Positions 34,167 through 44,256 of a stretch of 64,000 nucleotides of DNA are shown here, one piece after another. The DNA comes from Verrucomicrobium sp. BvORR034 (GTDB taxonomy: Bacteria > Verrucomicrobiota > Verrucomicrobiia > Verrucomicrobiales > Verrucomicrobiaceae). The position numbers and the translations under genes are program-made. The stretch is taken from positions 124,001 to 188,000 of the forward strand of contig NZ_BATQ01000041.1 in the NCBI RefSeq assembly GCF_000739635.1, read 5' to 3'. Under the pieces are notes generated by a model. The model did not search any database and was not told where the DNA came from. It worked only from the letters and a program-made list of their open reading frames with translations. Position 1 is the stretch's first letter, and every line of letters begins with the position of its first letter.

Positions 34167-36407
34167 ATGGGCGGATCGTCAATGCCACCGTCAATGTCCA
34201 CCGCGGTTCTGGTCATCTTGTTCTGTGGACTTTGGACAAGTGTGAATGCGGCTTGGTCGGATACCAACGCAGATGGGCAAAATGACACCTGGACGGATCC
34301 CTCAAGTCAGGCTGTCACCACGCTTCAGGCAATGAATGCCCAGGGTGTGGATGTTGACAATGATGGGGCGACAAACACTGAGGAGGCGGCGCAAGGCTCC
34401 AACCCTTATGCAATCGACACTGATCAGGACGGCTTGACCGACGGGGATGAACTTCATGTCGTTCGATTGACGATACCTGGCGCATCCCTGACCAACTGGG
34501 ACAGCGACGGCGATTTGTACAGCGACTACGACGAGTACCATTCGTTTTTCGGTGTGAAGTATCTTGGAGGTGTACTGCCCGCCATTTCCGGTGCTTCATT
34601 CTCAGATTACGATGGTGACGGGTTCAAGAACCCGGTAGATCCTGCTCCAAAGGATCCCGATAATACCGCCGAGGTCTACTACATTCCCTCTGGAGAATGG
34701 GGATATGAAATTCCCTACAAGTGGTACGGTGCGGCACTGGGAGATGCTGACGGCGACGGCATCGTGAATTTCGATGACTTGTTTCCATTCGTTGAGGACG
34801 ATGACGACAACGATGGAATCCCGGACAGCATTGACCCGAGTCCGGGGGACTACATGAATTTGAGTGCCATCAATGGGCTTGCGTGGGACTACAATGCAAT
34901 GGGGGATATGGATGGGGACGGAATTCTGAACTGGTGGGATCCTCAGAATGATTCTCCTTTCGGTGACATCGACGGAGACGGCATTGCCAATCAGGATGAC
35001 CCTGCGCCTGAAGATCCTCTCAACTTCAGCGCGGCCAACGGCATGGAATGGGGGTTGGACTACTACGCGGACAATGACGGCGATGGGATCCGAAACTGGT
35101 GGGATCCGCTTCCGTACCAGCCAAGTGCTGATGCTGATGGCGACGGCATCTTCGATCAGTACGATCCGATGCCTGAAGACAGCCAGAACTACAGTTCAAT
35201 CAATGGCATTACCTGGTACGCGGATGTCAACGGTGACATTGATGGCGACGGTGCCCTCAATTGGGAGGATGCCTCTCCCTACGGTTTGGACTCCGACGGA
35301 GATGGACTCTATGACTATCAAGAACTGCAGTACGGATCGGATCTGTATATTGTGGATACCGATGGAGATGGGCTGACGGACTATGAAGAGGTGATGGTGT
35401 ACTATACCAGCCCGACAAATCCCTATGGCAGGAGTCAAAGTCTGGGTTGGGGTAATTTCTACAAGGACAGCGACCTTGTCGATCAAACTGACACGGACGG
35501 CGATTACATCCCGGACAAGATCGAACTGTTCTATGGACTCAACATCAACGACTCTTCAGACGGGTGGGGGGATCTGGATTCAAATGGCATACCGAACTAC
35601 TATCAGTACTGGAGTGGAACTGCCCTGGACCTTGGTTTGTCGGTCTATGATGCTGACGGCGATGGAATGACCGACGTTTTTGAATTGGCCTACGGATTGA
35701 ATCCTGACGACCCGGGCGACGCTATTCTGGATGGCGATGACGACGGAGTTCTAAACTACGAAGAGGGGAAGCTTGGACTCTCCCCTATCAAAACAAACAC
35801 ACTGGGAGGACAGTTCGAAAACTGGCGGAACTTTGACATTGGTTGGATGATCACCCGGATCTTCTATCCTGCGGATGATGCGCCCACCGAAGACTCCGAT
35901 AGCGATGGCATTCCAGATTGGGGTGAACTGGCTCTTGCCGGTCTAAACCCCACTTTCACACGCGTTGCCGAGGGAGACCTTGATGGCGACGGAATGCCGG
36001 ATTCCTGGGAACATCAGTACGGGAGATGGAAATATCCTGCCAATGGGATGGACCTGAGGAGAAATGATGCAGAACTGGATGCAGACGGTGATGGGTTGAA
36101 GAACATCCAAGAGTACCAGTTTGGCACTCATCCGCTGGCCGCCGACTCTGATGGTGATGGAATCATGGATGGAGCTGAGGATCTAGACAATGATGGGTTG
36201 ACCTCTGCGCTCGAATTGCTCTTGGGGTTTAATCCCTTGATTGCAGACAGCGATCATGATGGCAACGACGACGGGGAGTCGATTCCTCCCAACGATCCTG
36301 ACCGGGACGGTCAATTGACGGCGGAGGAGATCTCCATTGGGACCAATCCTGCCTGGAAGGATCACCCGGCTGTGGGACTAAAGGCAACCGGGAGCGTCGG
36401 CCCTTAG
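34167..36407 (+). CDS. secreted calcium-binding protein with thrombospondin type-3 repeats
   Basis: A 746-residue exported protein. ATG 34167 has GAGAAG upstream and leads into a signal peptide ending near TSVNAAW. The rest is almost entirely about 20 Asp-rich repeats of the type D-x-D-x-D-G, e.g. DTDQDGLTDGDELH, DADGDGIVNFDDLFPFVEDDDDNDGIPDSIDPSPGD (split for length) and DSDSDGIPDWGEL, the thrombospondin type-3 signature that binds Ca2+ and stiffens extracellular proteins. There is no catalytic or sorting domain. The RHS gene starts 46 bp downstream on the same strand, so the two may be a secreted or surface-assembled pair. Confidence 0.82.
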   Translation: MGGSSMPPSMSTAVLVILFCGLWTSVNAAWSDTNADGQNDTWTDPSSQAVTTLQAMNAQGVDVDNDGATNTEEAAQGSNPYAIDTDQDGLTDGDELHVVRLTIPGASLTNWDSDGDLYSDYDEYHSFFGVKYLGGVLPAISGASFSDYDGDGFKNPVDPAPKDPDNTAEVYYIPSGEWGYEIPYKWYGAALGDADGDGIVNFDDLFPFVEDDDDNDGIPDSIDPSPGDYMNLSAINGLAWDYNAMGDMDGDGILNWWDPQNDSPFGDIDGDGIANQDDPAPEDPLNFSAANGMEWGLDYYADNDGDGIRNWWDPLPYQPSADADGDGIFDQYDPMPEDSQNYSSINGITWYADVNGDIDGDGALNWEDASPYGLDSDGDGLYDYQELQYGSDLYIVDTDGDGLTDYEEVMVYYTSPTNPYGRSQSLGWGNFYKDSDLVDQTDTDGDYIPDKIELFYGLNINDSSDGWGDLDSNGIPNYYQYWSGTALDLGLSVYDADGDGMTDVFELAYGLNPDDPGDAILDGDDDGVLNYEEGKLGLSPIKTNTLGGQFENWRNFDIGWMITRIFYPADDAPTEDSDSDGIPDWGELALAGLNPTFTRVAEGDLDGDGMPDSWEHQYGRWKYPANGMDLRRNDAELDADGDGLKNIQEYQFGTHPLAADSDGDGIMDGAEDLDNDGLTSALELLLGFNPLIADSDHDGNDDGESIPPNDPDRDGQLTAEEISIGTNPAWKDHPAVGLKATGSVGP

Positions 36408-36453
36408 TCGGAAGGATTCAGATTCACTCAAACCCCTCAGTTGACGCAAAATT

Positions 36454-39400
36454 ATGGCTCTCAATCGGCTTCTTGTTTTAGGGTCTCTATTGATGTTTTT
36501 CTCGGCCAACGCGTTTGGTCAGAGCATTCGTGAGGTGCTTGTTTCAGTCCAGGAGCGGCGGCTTGCTCTGATGCAGAGGCGTGCCGTAGAAGCAGAATTG
36601 AAACGTGCGGCGGAGTTGGTTGCGGATCCACAAGGGGTGCCGATGACGCCACTCGCCCCCGTTGACGATGATGACTTGATTGACTGGGGGGATGGGCTGG
36701 AGAGATTTCCGACGCAGGCGAAAATCGAAGAGCTCCCCTTTACAAAGGTTATCGAAAAGCTCAACCGGGCATCGAGGGAGGTGGACTACCTCAAGCAGTT
36801 CTACCTGAATGTCGATGGATTCTCTACAACGCAAAAATTTGACCTAAGCCACAGCTATACTGACGACGGAGTTTACCCTCCGCCATCTGGTTTGAGTTAC
36901 CTGCCTTCGGCTGGCGATTTTGACGATTCAAACTGGAGGCAGAAGATTCTGGTTCTTGCATCTCTTGTCGAACAGTTGCGGGCCCTGGCGTGGCCCATGG
37001 AGGTGTGTCAGTTTAGGGCGGCGACGATGGACAATTCCAATGTGCCAATAGAGGACATGGATCTTGGGGTCCCGTTGCCTACTCCAAGCAATGGAGCAAA
37101 CATGGCGGACTGCGACTCCACAGTGGGGATGACCTACGTCGCGCAATTGTACAAATGGGGGGCGTTGGGGCAGCCCAGTTCCTTTTATACCGAACTCGGT
37201 GGCGTGCGAGGGATTAAGACCATGGTGCTGCCGGAAAATATTCTGGGGGACAACAAAATTGATGAAGGCAAATTGGTCTTGTATAGGAGACTCAGGGCAC
37301 CTCTGCCTTGGATCGCAAGCGAAGTTTACCCGCTCCACAAAGATTCGCTCCCGTTTCACTTTCGCAAGGAATACCATTCAGTCACAAATACTTTTGAACG
37401 TGGAGAGTTTGTTGTTGGAAATGCAGGGCTGCAAACAAGAGCTGAAGTGGAAGGCATGGAGGCGCAAGTCCGCTCACGGTGGACCTTGCCGCAGCTTGCG
37501 GCACCCGGAGAGTATTCCGGATACCAAGGCTACCTTTACGATTGGCAGCCTGAGGATACATTTCCACCCGGCATGGATTTCGTTATCGAACTGGAAACTG
37601 TGTGCTTTCCTGACTTTGCGCCCATCCAGAGGGCCACAGAGCGGCACTTGATGTCAGTCATCGCGACGAATCCTGGGAGCCTGCAGGTGAATGCGAGCAA
37701 ATATCTTGCGGAGGTCGATCTTGGCAGGGGCCTGCGTGACCGTAATCAGACGGGGGTGCTGACTTTTCGACCCGATGGCTTTGGGACAGTCGAATTTTCT
37801 GGCAGCTTGAGTGGTTTCAAGGCGATATTTGAGACCGATCATGACAAATTCTCCCAAGCAGTAGTTGAAGAACCATTTGGAGGGGAGCATGAGGCATCGC
37901 TATTTACTCCTGAAGTTTATACGGCCACAGGATTCTCGGACAAAGCTGGATATGTCTCGGCTTGGTCCGCACCCAGGCTGAGACAGATCTTCGGATCGGA
38001 CATCTCGATCGACATCGAATATGTCAATGACTACAAAAGGGTCCTGAGGTTCTTTTGGACGACAAAGATCACAGTTCCGGGCGACAACGTCGTGGTCCCG
38101 GTTGAAATCACCGGGGAGCCGTTCAAGACCATTGTGGTGGAGAATGCGGATGGAGTGGAGAACGGCGAATTTCCCGAGAGTGAACCAAGTCTCCACATTT
38201 TTGAAGTGGTGGGTGAAGATGAAGAGGGTGTGGTGGGATTGCACTGGGAGGTCAAGCGCACCGAAGACTGGAGCGGGCATCCCCTGCAGATTGTGATTAA
38301 GGGTGGTTCTGCTGAAGGGGGCCAGGACCTGTTCCAAAAGACTATCAGTGTCGAGCAGGACGACTCCATCCTCGAGACCACGCTGTACGGAGGCGCGACC
38401 ACGATCATCGCCACCACCTATACAAGCGCTCAGAACAACAGGTTTTCCTTGTCTCCTGAACCGGTGCAGATTTCGCAAGGCGGCCGCGTTGCGGCTCTTG
38501 AATATACCGCGTTTGCAACATCTTCTGACTTGTCAAACACCACTTTGACTCTTCGGCCGATGCTGACCAAACAATCCCACTCTGGGACTGGGTGGACGCT
38601 TGATGGAGCGGAAGTCGCCTGGAATCAGGATGGTACATTCAAATCCAGCAAATTTCAGCGGGCTGGTGGTGAGTACAGTCAAGCCAATACCTGGGACAAT
38701 CTGAAAGTCACAGCATCGTACAAGCTTGATGGAGTTGAGTATCGTGCCATAGAATGTGAATATTCAGAAGCACTCACCAAGGAGCAGCATCGGATTGGAG
38801 GAGCGGAGACGATCGTTTTGTTTAACGGGCCTGAGGAAATAGCTCCTTGGACGGTCAAGCAGATCAAGAGTCCTGAAGGGTACTTTGAAAACTTCACCAC
38901 CACACCCGGAGTCGATGTCTCCATACAGAGTGTTTTGGAGGGGTGGGGCGACAATCACGATGCGGGCCGACAGACCATCGTTACCACCAATAGAATGGGG
39001 GGGCTTATCACACGTTCTGTCGTGTCAACCGCCCAGAATCCTCCGCTGACGATAGAATTTCAGGCGGGAGGTGAGCATGAAGGGTTTGGTTCCCCGGGAA
39101 CCATCACAGGTCTAAGGGGTGATATTACGACAATAGAGTGGCAGACAGCAGGGCGAAATACCGGGGCCATGTTGAAGGTGAAGTCGCCCGAGGGGATTGA
39201 GCGAGGGGCTACCGGCTATGACTACCTGGGGCGTCCATCAGGCTACCAGGCGGGCTTTGCCACCTATAGCGCCAACTATGCGGATCGGTTTGCCCCGAAA
39301 TTTAGCGGGCCAGAAAGTGAAAATGTGGAGGAAGTGCAAAACCAGTTCGGCGAGTTGGTAAGTTGGAGCACGACTGCCAGGGGCGGGATGGAGGTGAATC

Positions 39401-42400
39401 TTGCTCAAGCGGGCGCCTCGATCACCTTGGACGGTCGAAGCGCATCATTGGATCTGGGATCCCGTGGCGAAGTCACAGGAGTTGGAGGTGGGATGGGTTC
39501 GAGGGGAACTCGTGAGAGTTGGAGCCTTGAGCAGATTGCAGGATATTCCAGGAAATTGCTTTGCCGTGCATCCATCGCGCGCAACCGGGCCGGTACCGAT
39601 TCCTCCAGCGTGCGGGAGTACTTCGATGAGCGAGGTCGGATGGTGCGGCGCATTTCTCCCGGCAATAGCGGGGGTGAACTGATCGAAGGTTGGAGCTACA
39701 GTGATTTGGATCGAAGCGTCACGTATTATCCTGGACCCGGCCCCTACTACCCATACTTCAAGCCGATCAAGCAGAGCTTGAGTTTCACAAGTGACAGCGT
39801 GACGATTACGACCCGAAGAGAAAGCTACGACATTCTCCGGTCAATATCCAAGATTGGAAATGGAAAAATTGTTGCGCTCACCGAAGTGAACGATGACAGC
39901 CACGGAGGGGTTGCCCAGTGGAAACCCCTTTCGCATGTCGCTACAGATGTTGTTGGTGGGGTGATCACGACAACTCCTCTGGGGTTGCCTGATGCATCAC
40001 GCACGGTCACGATTTCGACGCCCTCTCCGACAGGCACGATGAAAGTGGAGAGCGTAGGGACGGATGACGAGAGTCTGATGACCATGCAGGATGGTCGTCC
40101 CAAGACGATCTCTGGGAAAGTTGGCGGGATACCGTTTTCACAGACGCTAAACTACAACTACAATCGATTGGGCTCTGTGGCCAGCACCCTGGGAGGCCGG
40201 GCGTATGGCTTGCAGTTCAACAACAAGGGACAGTTGACCGAATCAAGCGGTCCGGGGTTTCACGCATCGTTGGTACCCGCAGGTGCTCCAGGGTACAGTT
40301 TGAAAGTTTCCGATTCGGTTCAAGATACCGAGGTGACTCATACTGTAAATTCGGTGGGGGATTTCACGAGCGTGACGGGCAACGTCCACGAGCCAGTCGC
40401 CGCCCTGACGCAAGACACTCCTGAGGGCGGTTCCGCGACAAGCTATAATACCAATCTCACGGTGACGCGTTCACCTGATGGTTCATTGCTGAAGAAGGAG
40501 TACGTCGGCGGTGGTTTGGGGGCAATCGAGTATGCTTACAATGAGGACAATTCGATCAGCAGCAGTGGCAGTGCAGTGGAGGCAGTCACCTATCAGCCAC
40601 GGACAGATGGATTGGATGCGCAATACTATGGCGCTGCAGGCACTGTTGCCACGAACTACTACAAAGTCGGATTGCGAAAAGACGTGTCAGGTCCGACTGA
40701 TGGCCGCGAGTTCAAATATCAGCATCTCAGCAAGACTGAAGAGCGTTATATGGGGGCAAGTGAACTTGCGGGAGCAACTCAAACCTGGTCTTACGACGAC
40801 GTTGGGAATCGCAACGGTCTTCTGCTGAGTGTGAGTACCACCGGTTCGAGCTTTGCCTCTGCCTGGAGCCTGGACAACTCTGGTCGACCACTTGTCGCGA
40901 CAGGAGGTCATATCACAGGATGGTACGAGTACAGTCCTACAACGGGCGAATTGGCGACATTTACCCGCGGCAAGTTTCCTGATGGAATTCAGTCTCCCGC
41001 TTCAGGTGCATCATTGACGACGACCTTGCAGCGTGATGCTCTGGGGCGTGTGACAGGCTGTGCCACTGTGAACAGCCTGGGAGAGAGCTTCAATTACACG
41101 TACGCCTACAATCAAAGAAATCTGCGGGAGTCTCGCTTGTCGGCATCGGGCGTCTCGTGGAGCGCCATACAATATGATTCTCGAGGTCGTTTGACGCACG
41201 CCACATTGGGAGGATCGGCGTTGCCCAGTATCAATTCACTCGTCTACGACTACGACAATCGCAACAACCGCAATGTAGCAGGAAGCGCAGTCACATTCGC
41301 CAACAATGGGGTCGATCAAGTCACTGGAAGGACTTTGAGTCAAAGGGGGTACGGGGTGCATGGAACGGTTGCTCCTGGTGGGGTGGTACGAGTTTTTCAT
41401 CCGCAAGCAGGAGCCGAAGGTGAATTGATCTTGGCAGATGAGGTTACGGGGGCTTACTCGGCGTACTGGACTGTTCCTTCAAACTGGGCCGCAGGTGGTG
41501 TCGGCCGCATTGAAATGCTGGTAAGAGGAACTCTTCCTGGTGCGGGTGTGGGGGGGACTGACGCCGTCGCAGACCAACAAGTCTGGGTGGTGGTTCCGGC
41601 AAGCGCTGAGACCTATGTTTACGACGGGGCAGGACGTACCACGGAAGACAGCGGTTGGGTATACGCTTGGAACGGAATGGGGTGCTTGACCCAGATGCAG
41701 CGCAAGAGCAACACCAGTGTAGATCCTTCTGTAGCGACTGAGGTTCTCAACTTCACATACGACGGCGACCGGCGCCGCACCAAGAAGGTGCGAACTCTCA
41801 CGTTCAACAACGGCCAGCCTCAGAGGATAGAAACATCCAAGATGCATTGGAGCGACTGGCTCCCTGTGTGTGAAGAGGTGTCAGTGAATGGTGGTTTGGT
41901 GAGTCGTCGATGGTTTGTCTGGGGAAAGGATGTCAGTGGCACTTGGGAGGGCGCGGGGGGGATTGGGGGCCTTGTCGCTATTGAGGAGGAAGGGGGGAGG
42001 CGCCTGCTGCCCGTTGAAGACGGTTTGGGCAATATTGTGGCGGTCATCAACGAAGCCAATGGCTATACGATCGCGAGGTTTGACTACTCGCCTTACGGTG
42101 AACTCGTTTCATCGTCGGGCGACCTGGCCGCCTGTCCGTTTCGGTACCAGAGCAAATACCACGATACGGAGACTGGATTGAGCTACTTTGGCTACCGGTA
42201 CTACAGTGCGAAGCTGGGACGTTGGATCAGCCGTGATCCATTGGGAGAAGATGGCGGATTCAATCTCTACGGATATTGTGGGAATGACCCGGTGAACTAT
42301 TTTGACCCCCTTGGCTTGGCGACTGAAGAGCAACGACATGCTGATGCGGTTGTGGCGTCAGCATTGAGGAAAGTATTTCAGAAGAGAGCTGCCCTTACGG

Positions 42401-43236
42401 ATGATGTGGAGGAAGCAGAAGCCTTGCGCGCATTTGCAAGGGAAATGGAAGTAACCTCCGATATTCTAGAAAATGCGAAAGAAGGGGACTACCTCGCTCA
42501 TTGGCTGAGGGGCAAGTACTGGGACCACTATGATGTTGATTCGCCGGAAGACTGGGAAACGGCTCAATTCTACGCCGAGCAATTCAACGACAAAGCAACC
42601 TTATCGTGGATGCAAGGTAAAAATGCCCAACCCCCTGGGTTGCCGCGGGCCGGACCGAAGTGGGTTGGTGATTCTGGATTGGCATTTCTTGAACTCCCTT
42701 TGCATGCGGCGGTACTAGCTCTGAGTCCACGATTTGGTGCAAAGGGAGAGTCCCCGCGCAAGCTAGCTTTCATAGGTGACACAGGGCTTTTCAAGAACCA
42801 ATTTTTGTCGGCGAAAGATATTTTTGCAGATCCTGGGAATCGAATTTATGTCACACCCGGTGTGTTGCGTGAAGTATTGCTTCCCAAAAACTTGTTTAGA
42901 TTGACAGAATATGGAAATAAGGCCAGGAAGTTTACAGCCAAGAGATTGTGGCTCATGGTTACCTCAAAAGCTCAAATTAGAATTACGGCTTCGGGGAAAC
43001 TTCCTCCTGGTCTCACCTATCAGGCGCTTACCAGTGCGAAGTTCGGAATAACAGATTTGAGAATGTTGCTGGCGGCCAAAAGGGGGGGCTTGGTTGTGGT
43101 AACTGGAAACAACAAGATCATCAGCCAGGTTGCCAGCCAGCCGCTTAGGAAAGCAATTGTCGGTGACGTCGAGGTGTTCGTGCTTGATCTTGACATCATG
43201 CCGGGTGACATATTGAAAGCAATCATTGGAGGATAG
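36454..43236 (+). CDS. RHS-repeat polymorphic toxin with C-terminal PIN-like nuclease domain
   Basis: A 2260-residue exported protein. Signal peptide: residues 1-22 (VLGSLLMFFSANAFGQ). About 1850 residues of YD/RHS beta-shell follow (YDYLGRPSGY, YSDLDRSVTYYPG, YDDVGNRNG, YDGAGRTTEDSGWVYAWNGMG). The RHS core motif is at ~1880-1955 (YSPYGELVSSSG, ETGLSYFGYRYYSAKLGRWI, NLYGYCGNDPVNYFDPLGL) and marks where the toxin tail begins. The ~305-residue tail ends in a PIN-like stretch from ~2100: IGDTGLF (Asp), TPGVLREVLL (Glu), FGITDLRMLLAAKRGG (Asp) and VVVTGNNKI. That arrangement fits PIN-type RNases, with Asn for the last Asp. RHS shells encapsulate and release such tails; the nuclease call is inference from motifs. 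Confidence 0.82.
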   Translation: MALNRLLVLGSLLMFFSANAFGQSIREVLVSVQERRLALMQRRAVEAELKRAAELVADPQGVPMTPLAPVDDDDLIDWGDGLERFPTQAKIEELPFTKVIEKLNRASREVDYLKQFYLNVDGFSTTQKFDLSHSYTDDGVYPPPSGLSYLPSAGDFDDSNWRQKILVLASLVEQLRALAWPMEVCQFRAATMDNSNVPIEDMDLGVPLPTPSNGANMADCDSTVGMTYVAQLYKWGALGQPSSFYTELGGVRGIKTMVLPENILGDNKIDEGKLVLYRRLRAPLPWIASEVYPLHKDSLPFHFRKEYHSVTNTFERGEFVVGNAGLQTRAEVEGMEAQVRSRWTLPQLAAPGEYSGYQGYLYDWQPEDTFPPGMDFVIELETVCFPDFAPIQRATERHLMSVIATNPGSLQVNASKYLAEVDLGRGLRDRNQTGVLTFRPDGFGTVEFSGSLSGFKAIFETDHDKFSQAVVEEPFGGEHEASLFTPEVYTATGFSDKAGYVSAWSAPRLRQIFGSDISIDIEYVNDYKRVLRFFWTTKITVPGDNVVVPVEITGEPFKTIVVENADGVENGEFPESEPSLHIFEVVGEDEEGVVGLHWEVKRTEDWSGHPLQIVIKGGSAEGGQDLFQKTISVEQDDSILETTLYGGATTIIATTYTSAQNNRFSLSPEPVQISQGGRVAALEYTAFATSSDLSNTTLTLRPMLTKQSHSGTGWTLDGAEVAWNQDGTFKSSKFQRAGGEYSQANTWDNLKVTASYKLDGVEYRAIECEYSEALTKEQHRIGGAETIVLFNGPEEIAPWTVKQIKSPEGYFENFTTTPGVDVSIQSVLEGWGDNHDAGRQTIVTTNRMGGLITRSVVSTAQNPPLTIEFQAGGEHEGFGSPGTITGLRGDITTIEWQTAGRNTGAMLKVKSPEGIERGATGYDYLGRPSGYQAGFATYSANYADRFAPKFSGPESENVEEVQNQFGELVSWSTTARGGMEVNLAQAGASITLDGRSASLDLGSRGEVTGVGGGMGSRGTRESWSLEQIAGYSRKLLCRASIARNRAGTDSSSVREYFDERGRMVRRISPGNSGGELIEGWSYSDLDRSVTYYPGPGPYYPYFKPIKQSLSFTSDSVTITTRRESYDILRSISKIGNGKIVALTEVNDDSHGGVAQWKPLSHVATDVVGGVITTTPLGLPDASRTVTISTPSPTGTMKVESVGTDDESLMTMQDGRPKTISGKVGGIPFSQTLNYNYNRLGSVASTLGGRAYGLQFNNKGQLTESSGPGFHASLVPAGAPGYSLKVSDSVQDTEVTHTVNSVGDFTSVTGNVHEPVAALTQDTPEGGSATSYNTNLTVTRSPDGSLLKKEYVGGGLGAIEYAYNEDNSISSSGSAVEAVTYQPRTDGLDAQYYGAAGTVATNYYKVGLRKDVSGPTDGREFKYQHLSKTEERYMGASELAGATQTWSYDDVGNRNGLLLSVSTTGSSFASAWSLDNSGRPLVATGGHITGWYEYSPTTGELATFTRGKFPDGIQSPASGASLTTTLQRDALGRVTGCATVNSLGESFNYTYAYNQRNLRESRLSASGVSWSAIQYDSRGRLTHATLGGSALPSINSLVYDYDNRNNRNVAGSAVTFANNGVDQVTGRTLSQRGYGVHGTVAPGGVVRVFHPQAGAEGELILADEVTGAYSAYWTVPSNWAAGGVGRIEMLVRGTLPGAGVGGTDAVADQQVWVVVPASAETYVYDGAGRTTEDSGWVYAWNGMGCLTQMQRKSNTSVDPSVATEVLNFTYDGDRRRTKKVRTLTFNNGQPQRIETSKMHWSDWLPVCEEVSVNGGLVSRRWFVWGKDVSGTWEGAGGIGGLVAIEEEGGRRLLPVEDGLGNIVAVINEANGYTIARFDYSPYGELVSSSGDLAACPFRYQSKYHDTETGLSYFGYRYYSAKLGRWISRDPLGEDGGFNLYGYCGNDPVNYFDPLGLATEEQRHADAVVASALRKVFQKRAALTDDVEEAEALRAFAREMEVTSDILENAKEGDYLAHWLRGKYWDHYDVDSPEDWETAQFYAEQFNDKATLSWMQGKNAQPPGLPRAGPKWVGDSGLAFLELPLHAAVLALSPRFGAKGESPRKLAFIGDTGLFKNQFLSAKDIFADPGNRIYVTPGVLREVLLPKNLFRLTEYGNKARKFTAKRLWLMVTSKAQIRITASGKLPPGLTYQALTSAKFGITDLRMLLAAKRGGLVVVTGNNKIISQVASQPLRKAIVGDVEVFVLDLDIMPGDILKAIIGG

Positions 43237-43239
43237 AAT

Positions 43240-43665
43240 ATGCCGGAATACGCTGTGTTGAGTGCGACGCCTCTGTGCCCAAGGTGTGGGTGCGAAATCC
43301 TCGATGCTGAGAACACTCTTCGGTTCCAATGGGGCGCTCTACCCAAAGGATATGAGATGGGAGAGAAGATAGTTTGGAGCAAAGGATTGCTGTCGCGAAG
43401 GCGATGGACCGTTGGTGACCCAAAGTTTGAAGACGTTGTTATTATCGAATCCGATGTGAATATAAGAGTTTGGAGTTGTGGTAAATGCGGGACGATGCTT
43501 GATAGGCCTTGTATTGAGGTGCGGAAGGGCAAAATTGTGCAGGTTTTGATGTTTGAGGCTGGAGCCTTTGAGGCTGGCACTGGCTATCAACAACAGACCG
43601 CTAATTGTTTTGAGATCGGGAGTTCTGGCAACTTGGTTCCGCGTCCCGAATTCGATGTAGAGTAG
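43240..43665 (+). CDS. zinc-ribbon protein, candidate immunity protein of the RHS toxin
   Basis: A 141-residue protein starting 3 bp after the RHS stop codon. It has two Cys pairs, LCPRCGCEILD near the N-terminus and WSCGKCGTMLDRPC in the middle, that could hold one zinc. There is no signal peptide, so it should stay in the cytoplasm where an immunity protein to a nuclease would act. Position directly behind the variable toxin tail is the usual place of an immunity gene. The sequence itself matches no immunity family that I recognise, so the role rests on context. Confidence 0.6.
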   Translation: MPEYAVLSATPLCPRCGCEILDAENTLRFQWGALPKGYEMGEKIVWSKGLLSRRRWTVGDPKFEDVVIIESDVNIRVWSCGKCGTMLDRPCIEVRKGKIVQVLMFEAGAFEAGTGYQQQTANCFEIGSSGNLVPRPEFDVE

Positions 43666-43846
43666 GCTGCTGGGCGGCAGTTTGTTCTTTCAGTTCAACC
43701 TGTACATGGATGTCGATTGAAAATGGGAGTGTCGATTAGAAGGTCCGTTCGATTGAGGCTCGGGGCTCGAAGATATGGGTGTTGTTGGGCGGAGCTAAAG
43801 GAGAATTCCGGCTTGAGTCCCCGGAAAAGTTAACCTAAAAGGCAAG

Positions 43847-44119
43847 ATGTCCCGATCCCAACCTCCCCGCTTTGAGAATCTCAAGAAAGCAATTGCTCTC
43901 GCCGAGCAGATCCAACAGCTTGAAAGCGACCTGGCAAAGCTCCTTGCAGGTTCCATCCTTCCTGTCGAAGCTGGTAGACGCCGCGGCAGGCCCCCGAAGG
44001 TGACAGGGGCGGGTGAGCAGAAGTCCAAGACGACTAAGAAGCGGGTGATTTCCGAAGAAGGAAGGCAACGGATCATTGAGGCTCAGAAACGGCGGTGGGC
44101 TGCGAAAAAGAAGCGCTAA
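43847..44119 (+). CDS. small AT-hook DNA-binding protein
   Basis: A 90-residue very basic protein. N-terminal half: a short coiled coil (FENLKKAIALAEQIQQLESDLAKLLAG). Then an AT-hook (RRRGRPPK) and a C-terminal motif VISEEGRQRIIEAQKRRWAAKKKR, a pattern found in small proteins of many Verrucomicrobiota and Planctomycetota. It probably binds DNA as a nucleoid-type or regulatory protein. It lies 180 bp after the immunity candidate, apparently as its own unit. Confidence 0.65.
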   Translation: MSRSQPPRFENLKKAIALAEQIQQLESDLAKLLAGSILPVEAGRRRGRPPKVTGAGEQKSKTTKKRVISEEGRQRIIEAQKRRWAAKKKR

Positions 44120-44256
44120 CCCTCAGCAGAAATAAAAACGGGAAGATGGGGCGAGACCCCTCTATGGGAAAGTGCGGAGACCGTTGTTGGGAGCCGCGTA
44201 GGCGTCATGCCGGCACCCTTGGCAGGTGAACTGCTGCGCAACTTCGTTCGGTCATA

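Noticed and set aside
34230-36380. Dense short repeats that could suggest a CRISPR-like or tandem-repeat array
   Set aside because: The repeats are codons for Asp-x-Asp-x-Asp-Gly units in an open frame, with variable length and no constant spacer; they are protein repeats.
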